From: Dictyophora rubrovolvata
Taxonomy: Eukaryota; Basidiomycota; Agaricomycetes; Phallales; Phallaceae
Direction: 5' to 3'
NCBI GenBank assembly: GCA_029959195.1
Contig: CP114127.1
Location: 1,701,232-1,765,231 of the forward strand
Length of the DNA: 64,000 nucleotides
Shown here: positions 50,105 through 63,739 of the stretch, piece after piece
Position numbering within the stretch: position 1 is the stretch's first letter
Layout: the number at the start of each line of letters is the position of its first letter
Notes under the pieces: generated by a model
Told to the model about the DNA's origin: nothing
What the model saw: the letters and a program-made list of their open reading frames with translations, nothing else
The model's database searches: none
Made by a program: the position numbers and the translations under genes

Positions 50105-51446
50105 CCCGTTGTGCCACCGTGGTTGGAATTGAGAGGATTTTGTGGCAATGGTAGGAAGAGAAAAAGAAGGAGTTAGGGGATGCGTCTCATGGGAATCAGC
50201 CACATCAGGGAACGGGTTTCGCAGCCTCGAGAAGCCTCTACTAGAAGGTTATTAGTGAAGAACAGTAGATAAGCGCGTGCACACACTATAATCAATATCT
50301 TCAGCCGATATTATACACGTACCCCAGTGACTACGATCCGAGCGAGATTTATTCTGAAAATACTTCTCACTGGATGGTTGACTGTATCACCAAGAAAGTA
50401 AGCGAGAAAAACATCGAAAGAGAGTCGCACACTCACATGACGTTACTCCTTTCCAAAATGACATATTCCAAAAAAGAACCATGCTGCTAATTCCCACTAG
50501 TAAGTTCTGTGAATCTGCGAATAAGAATACGATACGATGGCGCTTAACGATAGTCGTCTTTTCAAGAGCCGAATAATACAAGGGAGGAGTGATGAAGCGA
50601 GGAAGTTCAAGGTCAGCTGACTTCAGCGATCGCGGCACTCTGCGAATGCAAAACGCGCTACTAAGAGTTGCATTCAGCTGGTAGATCAAGGGAATGAGTG
50701 CCGATCAGTGACTTTATACATGTCTTTAAGCCCTGACACGGACCGTCGTGATCAGCTTCACTGGAACTCATACTGATGTTGTCCATGTATATGTGAGCGT
50801 CTTGGCCATTACCATCCGTGCTTGTCAATAATGTACTGCAGCAATAGAAGTCATAGGTAGAAAGATTGAGTTTGTCTCTTTTTCTGTAGTTGAGAACTGG
50901 GTGAGAAAGACGCGTAGTGTGCAGTAGGACTGGAAGTGCAGGCATAATAATCGTCCGTGTCACAATTTAGGACCTCAAATTCACTATGGAATAAGTGCAT
51001 CGAGCAATTGAAAAAATGATAACACACTTGTCCGAAAGTTCACCTATTACCGCTTGCAGTAGAGACAATCCTTGCCATCCTCCAAGTTCGACTGTTAGTC
51101 TGGTCTTAGTCTAACCTTTGTTGTTTCAATTTTGTACGTAGTGCAGTAAGAGGATATGAGAGTCCGAATATAACGCTCGGAAACTGGTACAGCTCGTGAA
51201 AGACAGTAAGTAATCGAGTGGAACTGCCAAGGAATCGCGTGACCTTGTGACTTGAGTCACATGACATGTTCATTGACGACATAACTCAGTCGCCAGGCCT
51301 GCATTCAATGAAAACCCGGGCTTGGCTCGGGCTCGACATGCTTGACAGCGCAAAGTTCATAAAACGCCATTGCAATTCCAAACCGGATCCAAAGTAGTTT
51401 TTTGCGCAGTGATGGGCGTCTCCGGTGTCATCTCCAGAAGGTGCTC
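50105..51446. other. 1.3-kb region without a supported gene
   Basis: Between the minus-strand alcohol dehydrogenase relic and the plus-strand acyltransferase. The frames at 50387-50689 and 50661-50963 match no family I know. Promoters for both sides should lie here. Confidence 0.4.
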
Positions 51447-52845
51447 ATGACCTCCACACATCGCGCTGTCTCCCTTTTCCAAGGCGTCCAACAGAATGTT
51501 TTCCCAAACTCATCTGAGCGTATTATCTTAAACTCCACCAACTGGCTCATCTTGCTCCTGCCCGGATCGATTAATTTCATCCTTGCGCTTCTCAGTCGGT
51601 GGCCAGACACTCGGATACTTCGTGTGCTTTTGTTTCCACTTTCTGCGTTTTGTTGCATCCATGTTGCATTGCACTATGCATTTGGTGGCAGAGGGTATCT
51701 TGTGTTTAATGCAGGACTAGGTGCGCTATTTTCTTATCGTTCGACCAGTTACCTCACTCACATAGCACTGGCTTTTCGCAAAAAGGTTTCACTTCGTTGA
51801 CACAGTTCGCACAAGCTTTGAATTTCACTTTTTCAACAACAACGCATCTTGATAGACTCGGCGGCGATCGATCAAAAGAGAAAGCCATTAATGGGAGAAA
51901 GTCTTGTTTGAAAGCACTTTCCGAGGCAAACCAACTAATGCTTACCGTTCGCGGGATTGGTTTCAAATATGGCAGAAACATTCCCCTTCCGGAAGAAACA
52001 CGGCCGCTTCAGAAATGGCCCTTTCTTCGGAAAACTTTTTTTATGTTCCTTCGGTCTTTCATTACATTTGATATTGTAGAATTCATACTCAAGCTCACGC
52101 CGCCTCTTCGAACTCCTGATGGTGGCACAATGTACATCCAAAGCCTACCGTTTTTACAGCGCATCATTCTTGCGACAATTATCCATATTTTTACGGGTAT
52201 TTTCGTCATTGAAACGCTTCAAGCTGGCTATTACCTTGCTACCCTAATTTCCGTTGGTATTTTTAATCAGCCTTCTTCACTATGGCCCCCACTCTTCCAT
52301 CATCCATGGGCATCAGAATCACTGCAACAATTATGGGGTCGAAGATGGCACCAACTCCTTCGTCATACCTTCTTGGTCATCTGTGGATTTCCATGCGGAT
52401 GGCTGGGTCAACAAGTTGGCTTAGGCAGATATGGCATGCTGTTTGGCACATTCCTTGCGTCTGGATTATATCACGAAATCCCATGCTATCTGGTACGTGG
52501 ACGTTTCAATTGGACAACACCTTTATACTTTGTTTCGCAAGCCTTTCTCATCTGTTTGGAGCATGTCTGGACGTCCGTGACTGGAAGAAAGGTTCACGGA
52601 TGGTGGGGCCGCTTATGGGTCTATTTTTCCTTGATTGTTTTAGCCCAACCTCTTGGTATGTCCCCCAAGAATATTTCATTTATTAGTCGTGCTAAGCTTA
52701 TTTTCCTGAAGTCGACTCATGGCATATGCGTGGAATCCTAAGTGGCGTGGTTCTGCACGGCAAAATAAGTCCCTGCCGCCAATTGATATTACCGATTCTT
52801 AACGGTATTTATGATATTTATAATATGTTCTGCACTTTCCAATAA
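51447..52845 (+). CDS. Wax-synthase-like membrane O-acyltransferase
   Basis: Three exons (51447-51747, 51816-52655, 52712-52845) give 424 aa in phase. The protein is multi-spanning. The wax-synthase/MBOAT-like signature is SLWPPLFHHPWASESL followed by WGRRWHQLLRHTF, with a conserved His in SGLYHEIPCYL. The C-terminus VDSWHMRGILSGV matches the family ending. Related fungal enzymes acylate terpenoid or other hydroxyl groups; the acceptor here is unknown. ATG at 51447 is the first in-frame Met; the first donor (GTTACC at 51748) was chosen because it is the one that keeps the frame. Confidence 0.8.
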
Positions 52846-53925
52846 CTATATATAACTAACAGCTCGGTTTGGGTCCTTTTTTCACCTTGAACCCGGTTAC
52901 TAAAGTTGAAGGATCTATCTTACGCGAGTTAAATGATTCAACATCGGCCAGAGACTTTATATATATATTTCCCCCATATAATAATAATAACAATATATCG
53001 TATTCATATATTTCAAAAATATAGGTGATTATTCGGAAAAGGCAAATACTTCATGAGCAATGACACGGAAGAGCGTATGGAATTAATCAGGGTGTAGAAC
53101 ATAGACATCCCAAAAGGCTGCATAAGTACCTGTAAGTGATGCAGTCATAATCGCCAGAGATCTCGAGCTCAAGCTTTAGCACCAGGTCTACTATACACAC
53201 GACACTTCTGTCACCGGGGCCGTGCTGTTTTGCGATTTTGTTACTTTGTTGCTGGCTGCGGCCGAAGCGATGAAGACGAAGTTGAGGTACAACATTTGCA
53301 ACTCACGATCCACATCGTTTCCACTAAAAGATTTACGTGATGATTGGCCGCTAATTTGATTAGAATCAGTGACGAACGCAATTAAAATCACAGTTCATAA
53401 TTGGTTAATCTCGCTAAGCGCACATCTGTCTGGCACTGCTCAGGTGGCCTTGTGGAAATGTGATTCTCATGCGTGCGAAGGCGTATTGCTCCACCCAACG
53501 AAGGATATCTGCGTCTTTTGGGGTACAGATTGTCAGTGAACATCGAGTCAGACCACAAGATTTGTACACGCTCGGGCCGCCAACGTCGAAAGATTCAGCC
53601 ACACACTTAAACATAGGAATGGAGCAGCAACCTTGAAATCAAACCAAACTATATATAGACAATTCATCCGCGAACTTGGGCCGTTGCTAGGAGATGGCCG
53701 TTTCTAATGGAAGAAATCTCAGTAGTCAACCACATGTAAAACCTCGAAGTGTTTTTTTACTCCACCAATCGAACGCGTTTTTATTCCCTTTCGATTCTGT
53801 AGGTGTCAATCCATATATAACATCAGCGGTCACGCTACGATAACATAATTTAAACACGTTTGTCACTCTTGCTATCTCGCATTCTTCCCGCTGATTGTCA
53901 GATCCAAGACTGCGCGCCCCCCTTG
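52846..53925. other. 1.1-kb intergenic region, no supported gene
   Basis: Contains AT microsatellite sequence (about 52960-53000) and, on the right, a TATATAA at about 53814-53821 that suits the downstream mannosyltransferase. Confidence 0.45.
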
Positions 53926-55750
53926 ATGTTCACTCTTTGTCGGACAAAATCTCTTCGGTTCATTTTTCTTATTGCATTAGCCTTGGTATGTATGAACTCC
54001 TAACTACCAACAGTAACGTAAATGACTTTCATTTCTAGTTCGGACTGACTTCTTTGCTCAACGTTTATAGAAAGCCTGGATCGGACCTCATCCTCACAAA
54101 CAATTCCGACGCCACAAACGCTTTTCAGCAATTCAAAGCCAACTGGCGCTCGCATTTCTCATTCGGCGAACATGCTGGACAATCTCGAGAAGAAGATGAA
54201 GCACCAAGAAGAGCTAATGCTGCCATCGTCATGCTAGCACGCAATACGGATCTCGAAGGAGTCGTCACCTCAATGAGGCAACTGGAAGACCGGTTCAACA
54301 AAAAATTCAATTATCCCTGGATATTCTTGAACAATAAGGAGTTTTCTGACGAGTTTAAGAAGTACAGGCATCTCATTTGTGTCCACTGACACAGTCCCCA
54401 AAGAGCATGCATACTGATGAATCTGCACTTGTCATTGACAGAAGAACCTCCATTTTGACGAGTGCCAACGTTTCATACGGTTTGATTCCAGAAGATCACT
54501 GGAAACAACCTTCGTGGATAAATGAAAAGAAAGCGGCTGCGGCTAGGAAAAGTCTAATGCGTCAGCATGTTCTCTATGCAGGTATGCAAGTGAACCATCA
54601 TAATAAATACGTCGTTTTTATCATTGTTGCTGGACAGGGAGTGTTGATTATAGAAACATGTGTCGATTTAACTCTGGCGTAAGACAATTTATATCGTCAG
54701 CTGCCCATTAATGCCGTGACCTTCAAGTTTACTCTTCGTTGCAGTTCTTTTTCAAACACGAACTTCTAAAAGACATCAGGTACTATTGGCGTGTAGAGTG
54801 AGCTCGTGATCTTCTTATTTAGCTTTGTGGTGGATGTGGATATCGTTCCTTTTCTAGGCCAGATGTCCAATTTTTTTGCGATATCGATTATGATCCGTTT
54901 CTTTTGATGCAGGATGAAGGAAAAGTCTATGGTAAGTAAGCGTACACATTGTCCCTGATATTGATGCAACTGACGTAAATATAGGTTTCACCTTGGCTTT
55001 GAAGGAGATTGAAAAAACGGTGTCTACGCTATGGCAGTCCGTAAAAGGTTTGCTTTGAATACTTGTACCCTTTTGAGCTGATGTAACCACTTGTAATGTT
55101 CCTACAGAATTCACGAGCACACATCCTGAATACGTTCATCCGGATAATGCCCTTGGTTTCTTATCACATGACGGTGGTGAAACATATAACCTTTGCCACT
55201 GTACGTCCAATAAGTCGAAGCCCAACAATATGACACGACATTGACTATAGGGTGGAGTAATTTCGAGATAGCCGATATGGATTTTTGGAGAGGAGAAGCT
55301 TATTCTAGTTTCTTTGAACACTTAGATCGTGCTGGAGGGTTTTATTATGAAGTTTGTTTCTCCATCGTTCATCGGGGAAATTACTTACATGTCGACGACT
55401 ATCTAGAGGTGGGGTGATGCCCCCGTGCACAGTATTGCTGCCGGCCTATTCCTTTCTAAGAACCAGCTGCACTTCTTTTCTGACATAGGATATAAACATC
55501 CCATCATTCAGCACTGTCCTCAGGGAGATGTACACACACGTGGTAGATGCTGGTGTAATTACTATGACAATTTCGGTTAGATTTAGGATTAAATATCTTT
55601 GACGATGGAATACTTGGCTTATCCTTCCGTATAGATTATCAAGAAGCTTCGTGTCTTCGCCACTTTGATGATTTGTTCCCTAATAAAGGTAATGAAGGTG
55701 ATTCAGGGCTGCAGGATAGTGGGCTTTCACAGGACTTGCAGCAAAATTAA
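53926..55750 (+). CDS. Alpha-1,2-mannosyltransferase, KTR/MNT (GT15) family
   Basis: Golgi type II membrane enzyme that adds mannose to glycoproteins or glycolipids. A short basic tail and one membrane segment (LRFIFLIALALFGLTSLLNV) are followed by a stem and the GT15 catalytic domain: NAAIVMLARNTDLEGVV, FNYPWIFLNNKEFSDEFK, YGLIPEDHW, YRNMCRFNSGFFFKHELL, YYWRVEPDVQFFCDIDYDP, then HWWSNFEIADMDFWRGEAY and RWGDAPVHSIAAGLFL. The C-terminus has DVHTRGRCWC. About ten exons join in phase and no lesion was found. The KTR subgroup cannot be resolved by eye. Confidence 0.93.
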
Positions 55751-55903
55751 AATGTAAATGTAAATCAATGTATAGAGTCTTTCAGATCATCTTTGTGAAT
55801 GTTTGGACCAATGCAATACACGCAGGAAATAATGTTATATATACTATTACTCTCATGACTGTTTACAGACCCCCAATTCCCTTGTTTGGGGGGAAAATCC
55901 CGA

Positions 55904-57356
<1,453 letters not shown>

Positions 57357-58063
57357 TACTAGCAGGCTATTGTGACAGCATGCCATAATAACGTCCCATG
57401 ACGTTCCTTGAGTGTCCCGCGCTTGTCCATAAGTGTCCCCGGCTTGTCTGAATCCGACTAGGCCGAAGTAATGCCGTAACTCCAGCCCACCTATAGTTCC
57501 CGCAATACGGGGTTTCTAGTCGATTGGTATGACTCGGCTAATTTTTATGAGATCTAACCAGGCACGGGCTAAATTGGGGTTTTGGACCCCGGAACCATGA
57601 TCAATGAGTTATGGGTCGATTGTTCAGATCGATATCTCAGATCCAGCCGCTTAGGTGAATGGACCCCAGTCACATCACATTATATACTTCAATAAAATAT
57701 ATTATACGGCATCATTTTCTTTTCGCTAAGTTCAAAAATAAAACTGAATGAAGTAAGCTGCGTCTTCAAAATTATGGCGGGAACGGGAATCGAACGAAGA
57801 AGCTTTAAAAAAGACATACAGCCAGCAGTATGCACTAGGCCACAGAGCACACATAGATTTGCTACAGTTGAAATGCTATGATGGTTAGTTACTGAAACAA
57901 TAGAGAAAGTCTTTTACAATAAAACCACTGCGAATGCGATGCATCAATTAGTGTATTTACTACTTGTACTACTTGTATTAATCGAGCATATGAATTAAAA
58001 GCTTGAGTAAAATTTAAGGGTATCCTAAGCTATGAAATAGTGTAAGTACGCTATAGGGAAAAC
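57357..58063. other. Intergenic region with a tRNA-like fragment
   Basis: 707 bp, AT-rich. Apart from the tRNA-like stretch at about 57774-57852, nothing coding is seen. Confidence 0.4.
57774..57852 (-). other. tRNA-like sequence, probably a degenerate tRNA or SINE head
   Basis: The minus strand has an A-box-like TGGCCTAGTGCA and a B-box-like GTTCGATTCC at suitable spacing, ending near CCCGCCA. The 5' acceptor side does not pair with the 3' side, and I cannot fold a proper anticodon arm. It could be a pseudogene or a pol III promoter relic rather than a working tRNA. Confidence 0.35.
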
Positions 58064-59178
58064 TCAGTCTGAGCCGTAGTTTGCATATTCAATGCAGTCT
58101 TCTTTCAAATGATTCTCCATAAGGTCTTCAACAACCCCAGATCCACAGTAAGGGCAAAATTCGATCTTTGTGGAGTCGTCATCATGACCTGCAGGTGCTT
58201 CTTCATAGATCTCCATCGGTTTGTGTGTTCGGGTGCTGGAATTGGCAGAACGGTGTTGCCTCTGGGAAGTAGATTGACGTTTCTTTCCTTCAGATAATTT
58301 AACACCAGCGAGAATTCCTTCAAGTGTGCCAGGTAAATCTGGGCTTGGGCTTCTTTCGACTTTTACTTTGATGCGCGGCCTTAAAGTGTATGCTAGATAG
58401 AATTAGAATAACAATTAATTTCCATTGATTATATAAAAAAAACTAAAGCTTACAGGTACTATATTCTCGATGAACTTCTCGTTTATTGCGATGAATTCGG
58501 CTGAGTTGGTTTCTCTCTGGAGCAGGAATGGCTAGGGCCTTTATAATTGGCTGAAGCGCTGTTGTGAAATTTAGTGGGGGAACAGGAATGATGAAAAGAT
58601 CAACTTACTGCCATTTGCTGTGTAAGGATATCCTGCGAGTTCAGTTGCCGTTTCATATGTTTTATTCAAAGGAACTGTTTTGAAGTTCAGTGAGGGATTG
58701 AAAACATATGCCAGAAAATGCTTACCATAGAAACCGCAATCATAGCACTCGAGAAACGGTCCAAGTTGGTCCTGCGTGAATGTTGCAAACTTTGGTCATT
58801 CGGCACACAATGAACACCAGCAGCACCAGCCCAGTCTTCGTGCTCTAGCATATGTTGCAAGTGCCATTACGGCCACTGTGTGGGAGTACCATCCGGTGTG
58901 AAGTGGACTGAAAAAATCGAAAATTAAATAAGAACTAAGGATAAAAGGAAGACATACTACAGTGTTTCTTCAGCTTCCTTTTTGAAAGGATTGCAAGTGA
59001 TGATGTTAGGCAACTCAGCTTGTAGTTCCATGGCAGAAACATAAAGTGTGCGAAGAGCGGGGTCAAGAAAGGAAAGAGGCAGCCTCAAGGCACGCTGGGA
59101 GGCTCTCCAACATCTTGTGGTGTTTCGATTAGAAAAAAAGGAATGCGCAGAGTGAGAGTGGGCGATTGCATATTGCAT
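58064..59178 (-). pseudogene. Zinc-knuckle protein of unknown function, in-frame stop in exon 2
   Basis: Five exons join in phase. The product has two paired-cysteine sites: CCWCSLCAE with ECYDCGFYG, and a C-terminal CPYCGSGVV...HLKEDC. Between them are TYETATELAGYPYTANG, IIKALAIPAPERNQLSRIH and a basic linker with KPMEIYEEAPAG. The correct frame of exon 2 is fixed by both flanking junctions and contains TGA at 58796-58798, right after CAE and before PKFATFTQDQLGP. No intron of suitable length removes it. The likely explanations are a nonsense mutation or a sequence error. I do not recognise the family. Confidence 0.5.
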
Positions 59179-59265
59179 TGTCAATGAGAAAGGATTGTGG
59201 AGAATGGGGATGAGGATGAAGTGCTGAGTTAGCTGCGGTGCCCATGCCCACCTTATATATGCCCT

Positions 59266-59324
59266 ACTATTATTCAGGACATATTGAGAAGCTACTTACT
59301 ATTATTCGGGACATATTGAGAAGC
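59266..59324. repeat. Tandem duplication of about 31 bp
   Basis: Two adjacent units with the core ACATATTGAGAAGCT, preceded by CTATTATTC, differ by one or two bases. Confidence 0.7.
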
Positions 59325-59340
59325 TGAATATGGTACGCGG

Positions 59341-59780
59341 AGGTCGGGTAAGGGCTAAGCGAGGTTAAGCGGAGAGTTGTTTATAGTAAGGTTAATTAAG
59401 CGGAGAGATGTTGATATCAACCACTACTTATATTCCATCCCTACCGGCCCCACCGGTAGAGTAAGCGGAGAGTCTCCGCTTAGCATTAGCCGATGTATTG
59501 GGACCCTGACGGAATGATCTGGTGAGTCTGGACTCTATTGTCCCATCACTCTGGTGAGTCCGGTCTCTATTTTTGTATCATTCCGGTGAATACTAACTCT
59601 CCGCTTAGCTTTCCCTCCCTATTTTGGGAGTCTCTCCGGTTATCTGCCTCTCCGGCTAATGTGGACTCTCCGCTTAGGTTCCTCTCCGCTTAGATTTCTC
59701 TCCGCTTAGGTTTGTCTCCGCTTAGCTCACTCTCCGCTTAGGTTCCTCTCCACTTAGATGACTCTCCGCTTAGTGTAGCT
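59341..59780. repeat. Scattered CTCTCCGCTTAG motif in both orientations
   Basis: About nine direct copies of CTCCGCTTAG (some with one change) lie at 59470-59780 and at least three inverted copies (CTAAGCGGAGAG-like) at 59355-59475. The spacing is irregular, mostly 8-25 bp between later copies. It is not a simple tandem array. Confidence 0.75.
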
Positions 59781-60131
59781 CCCTCTCCTCTGGTGTTCTT
59801 TTGCTCACTACAGCGTATTCCCTTAGATATATATAGTAACTTAAAGTGTATACTAAATCTAGGTAACTAATAGCTATTTATAGTAATTTTTCCCCCCCTG
59901 AAATCAGGCTCCTTTCGATGGATGCATCCATCACTGTTTGGATGACGTTCGCTTAAAGGTGTTTAAAATACATCGGTGACGTAATCATATGGTTAATACG
60001 GTTTGTAGATAATAAAAAAAGATTCTACCCATATTTTTTTGTTTGCGATTTGGTTGAGAACTGGTGTCTCTACAGTCAAAATAAACTGTTGTGCAGACTT
60101 TCTTTACTTGCTCAGATGAACAGTCACGTGA

Positions 60132-60392
60132 GGGGCGCTTGTGATAAAATAAGCGCCCGTCTCCGTTTGTAGAGACTCTAAAAATATCCGACCCATGTTT
60201 TTCGGTTTTTGATTTGGCCGGGTTTTCGGGTCTGTAGACTAAAAATAAAAAATTCACACAATTGCCTCTGAAAATTGGTGTAGTTTTGGGTCTAGAGAGC
60301 TCAAAAATGCTCCAAATTGAAAATAAAAAAAGATGGGTAAAATATTTTTTAATTCTCTATCTACGTCGTCTGGCGCTTAAAATAAGCGCCCG
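60132..60392. repeat. Hairpin-bounded element with GGCGCTT/AAGCGCC palindromes
   Basis: Two palindromic segments sit about 230 bp apart: GGGCGCTT..AAGCGCCC at about 60132-60158 and GGCGCTTA-AAA-TAAGCGCC at about 60371-60390. They share AAAATAAGCGCCCGT. The sequence between has several A-rich stretches. Possibly a non-autonomous (MITE-like) element. Confidence 0.5.
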
Positions 60393-61813
60393 TGGGCGCG
60401 CAAGTTCATCGTGGACTGTACAGCTGGCTGAGTCCGAATTTGGACTCTCATCATACCCCCCCCACCTCCTGCTTCGCCATCCATCCAAAGTTCGTTCATA
60501 AAACTGCTTCTTTTTGCTTCCTCTGCCTCCATTCTATCTCCTCTTCTATTTTCAGGTCGGTTTTGGAGGGTTTTGACTGCTGGAAGGACTGGGTGGGGTC
60601 AGGTCAGGGTAGAGGGTGTAATCCGGTGTGTCTGTTGCTTTTTTTTTACTTTTATCTCTTTGTTGACAGTTCCCTTTAGGGATCTTTAGTCCTTTCTGAT
60701 CATTAGCAGACCATTGTGCTGCTTCATCATCAGTAGGCTGACCTGTTGCGATTCATCAGGCAACCGGGCTGAAGATTTTGAGCATGTGGTCTTCTTGTGG
60801 ATTGGTGGACTCTTCTTTTTTCAATGTTACAGTGACTTCTGTAGGTATTTCTTTCCCCTTCTCATTATCACTAACCTCCCCTCCGGTTTGAGGCCCACAG
60901 GGGCTTTGCTGGTGTTAGAACATTTGACCCCACTCCCTTTGTCCGATCGACCTCTGGTTAAGCCTGCAAAGGCACCGGGGATAACGAACGTTGACTGATG
61001 GGTTTAGTTGGGGTCCGGGGTGACCTGGTCACCCCTTGCTATCTCCTGTCCCACTATCTCTTGTCCGTTAAATCTTTATGGGTAGTGTGTACAATCATTG
61101 ACGTTCAATCCGTTAATGTTTAATCTGTTGACATTGGGTAAGTATTATTGTAGATACATATAACATTATGTTGACGGTGTTATATACATTGTTATACTAA
61201 TATTCTGTATACTGTCATGCTGACTGTCTGTACGCCATTACACTGATGGTCTGTACTGTCGCCATGTATGCTAAGTATTAGAGTAGACGGAGACAATGCG
61301 CATGGTAAGTATTACGGTGAGTTTATACCATGCCACTCTTATATCTATCTAGTGTTACTATCTATGACGTGTACCATAACTAATATAATAGATTTTTTTT
61401 TCCCTTCGGCTCACTCTTACTCCCGTTCTCCGATACCTACGGTTGTTCCCGCTGTTTCAGCTCAATCTCTACCAACACGTAAACCTGGATCTCAACCAAC
61501 ACGTACACTGGGATCGCTAATGTATATATTTGGGTCTTGACTAATTTATACCAGTATCCTCTACGCGTTCTATTTTATCCCCCAACCTCAAACATCGGAG
61601 TCTTTTGGCTTGCTGGCAACCCACCGTAGTCATGGATGGCTCCATTTTTCAACGCAGCAAGTCAAGATCTTTAAAGATCTATTAGGTAGTTTTTTTTTTT
61701 TTTTTTTCTGACAGTGTTATGCATATTTAAACAGGTCTCTTTAGTCAAGCTTGCCACTACTTTTTTCAAGCTGCCTCGTTATATCACTCTTGCATAATAC
61801 GCAAAACATTGTC

Positions 61814-63739
61814 ATGTCGTCCATGTAAGTCTTTTTGATATAAACTCTGGCAGCTCACTTATTGTTAAATCTAGACAAGCTAAAGCCACCAATGTATTCT
61901 TCAAGAATTCTTTGGAGCCAGTAACTGTCTACGCAGCGGCTGACGGCTGCTATATGTGTCCCAGTTGTAACAACGGTTTCAAGACACCTTCTGCAATCAA
62001 ACGACATGTCTTGGTGCACGATCTTCCTATTCTTCCCAATACAAGTAAGTAGTTGAATACGCACTCATCTTCTCCCATATTTACATTGCATTTACTTTAG
62101 ATGATCAAGGCAGTCCCCAGCCTTTGCCTACGTTGGTTGCTGCTGATTCTCAAGATCACAGCGAACTTTTCTCCGACAAACTTCTCCAGTCCTGGGGCTA
62201 CGCTATTAACATGCGTGGCCATTTTCTGGTTTGCATTGAATGTGAAAAAGCAGTTTTACCCACATTTGCATCCAGCCATTGTTACGATAAGCACAAATTA
62301 ACCAAGTTCGATGAAAGTCTTCTTCAGCCGTACATCCTTGAGCACAATCTTTTGGAGCATGCAGAAGATTTTGAGGCCGCGTTTTTCTGTTCTTCATCTT
62401 CACATGCAGCATTCGAAGGTGTAAAGGTTCAATCTGTATTTCGCTGTAAACGATGTCCCGAAGTCAAGGGAATGCTTGGGTCCGCAGAAAAACATTGGAG
62501 AGAAGATCACCACGGTTTTCCATTCGAGCAACCCATTGCAGACCTAGCACATCAAATGTTGCTCTCTTCCAAGTTCCGTCGATGGCTTCCGGTTCGTATT
62601 CCACTCAAGTCTCGTACGATGGACGATGCGTTGCAGGCGTGTCTCAATGCATATTATGCCCTTCCAGAAAACGTCAAACTAGCAGATACTGGCAATAGAG
62701 AGCCCCCACCATGGCTGCGGAAGCTTGGGTGGCTTCAGTGGGTTCAGGATTATGAATCGGGTGTTGTGAATGAATTTGTGGAGTCTGTCAAGACAAACCC
62801 GATCTTTAAACGTCTGGCAGATATCTTGACAGACTATTTGAAGAGGGCGATGGAGGTCCTTGACCACATGCCGGCTCAGATTAGACAAACTCTCAGGTCA
62901 ATTACAACGTATGTTTTTTCTTCTATCTATTGTACATGCATCTCATTCTCTGTCAGGGTTATCAAACCATTACTATTCAGCACACCAGACTCCGAGGCAA
63001 CTCTCAAACGATACGCTAATCTCATGGCCTTTGTCATCGCATCACATCTTCTTCTACAAGCTGATCCTAGTCCACCTCTTCCAAAGTTATTAAATCCAAG
63101 GCAGTTTGATGCCATGGAGACTCTTCGTGACCTGTTAGTTCAAGACGAATCAGTTTCATATGAGGTTATCCATGAGGTCTTGACAAGTCTTCTCCTACAT
63201 CAATTTGAAGGCTCGCAAATTGATGCAACAGGCGATCCCGTACTGATGGCATTGGTATGGTATAACCTCAAGAGGGATGGTTCATTCAAGCCACCGGGAG
63301 ATATAACACAAACATTTGCAGCAGTTCAATTCATGGCAAGGAGCACTGCAATGGTGCATACATACATTCGTACCCAGGATTCTGAAGGAGTGTCAAATGT
63401 TTATCTGTAAGTCTTTTATTAATTACCTCGTCTTACTTTTGCTAAAGATTATTTAGAGAGATGGACAAGCTACATCCGTTAATGCTTCAAGGGACGCGTA
63501 CACCATTGGGAAACATCTATGGCTACTGGCTTATTCTGCTCAGGGCGGCCATGGAGGAGATCGGATTCGCCAACTTCATGTACACATCGGAGGATGATAT
63601 GTCGTTCACCTACAAGGGCTCTCCGGGTACTGTTGACAGACTGCGGGATATGATACAGCATCACCTAGACAGGGGGGAGAGCATACTTTTTGAAGAGATC
63701 TTATTCGGTCTGGGTTTAGGGTTAGGGTTTAGGGTTTAG
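61814..63739 (+). pseudogene. Telomere-linked OrsD/DUF3505-type gene, 3' part replaced by telomere
   Basis: Five exons (61814-61824, 61875-62044, 62101-62908, 62957-63406, 63457-63739) join in phase for 573 aa. The N-terminus has a C2H2 finger (CYMCPSCNNGFKTPSAIKRH) and the OrsD-type block (FLVCIECEKAVLPTFASSHC, then VFRCKRCPEVKGMLGS and a paired His). This architecture precedes the helicase domain in fungal telomere-linked RecQ-like helicases (TLH). Here the reading frame enters the telomeric repeats at about 63711, and the stop codon at 63737-63739 is supplied by TTTAGGG. No helicase motif is present. The coding part shows no other lesion. It could also be a stand-alone OrsD-domain protein that lost its end. 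Confidence 0.8.

Larger units (their letters stand above)
59179..61813. other. Subtelomeric non-coding stretch with repeats
   Basis: 2.6 kb between the zinc-knuckle gene and the telomere-linked gene. It contains the CTCTCCGCTTAG motif cluster, a short tandem duplication, GGCGCTT hairpins, and a T run of about 22 at about 61690. No coding family was recognised, including at 60392-60679 and 60714-60998. Confidence 0.5.

Noticed and set aside
60392-60679. 95-aa frame in the subtelomere
   Set aside because: Low-complexity C-terminus (LLLFFYFYLF) from T-rich DNA and no family.
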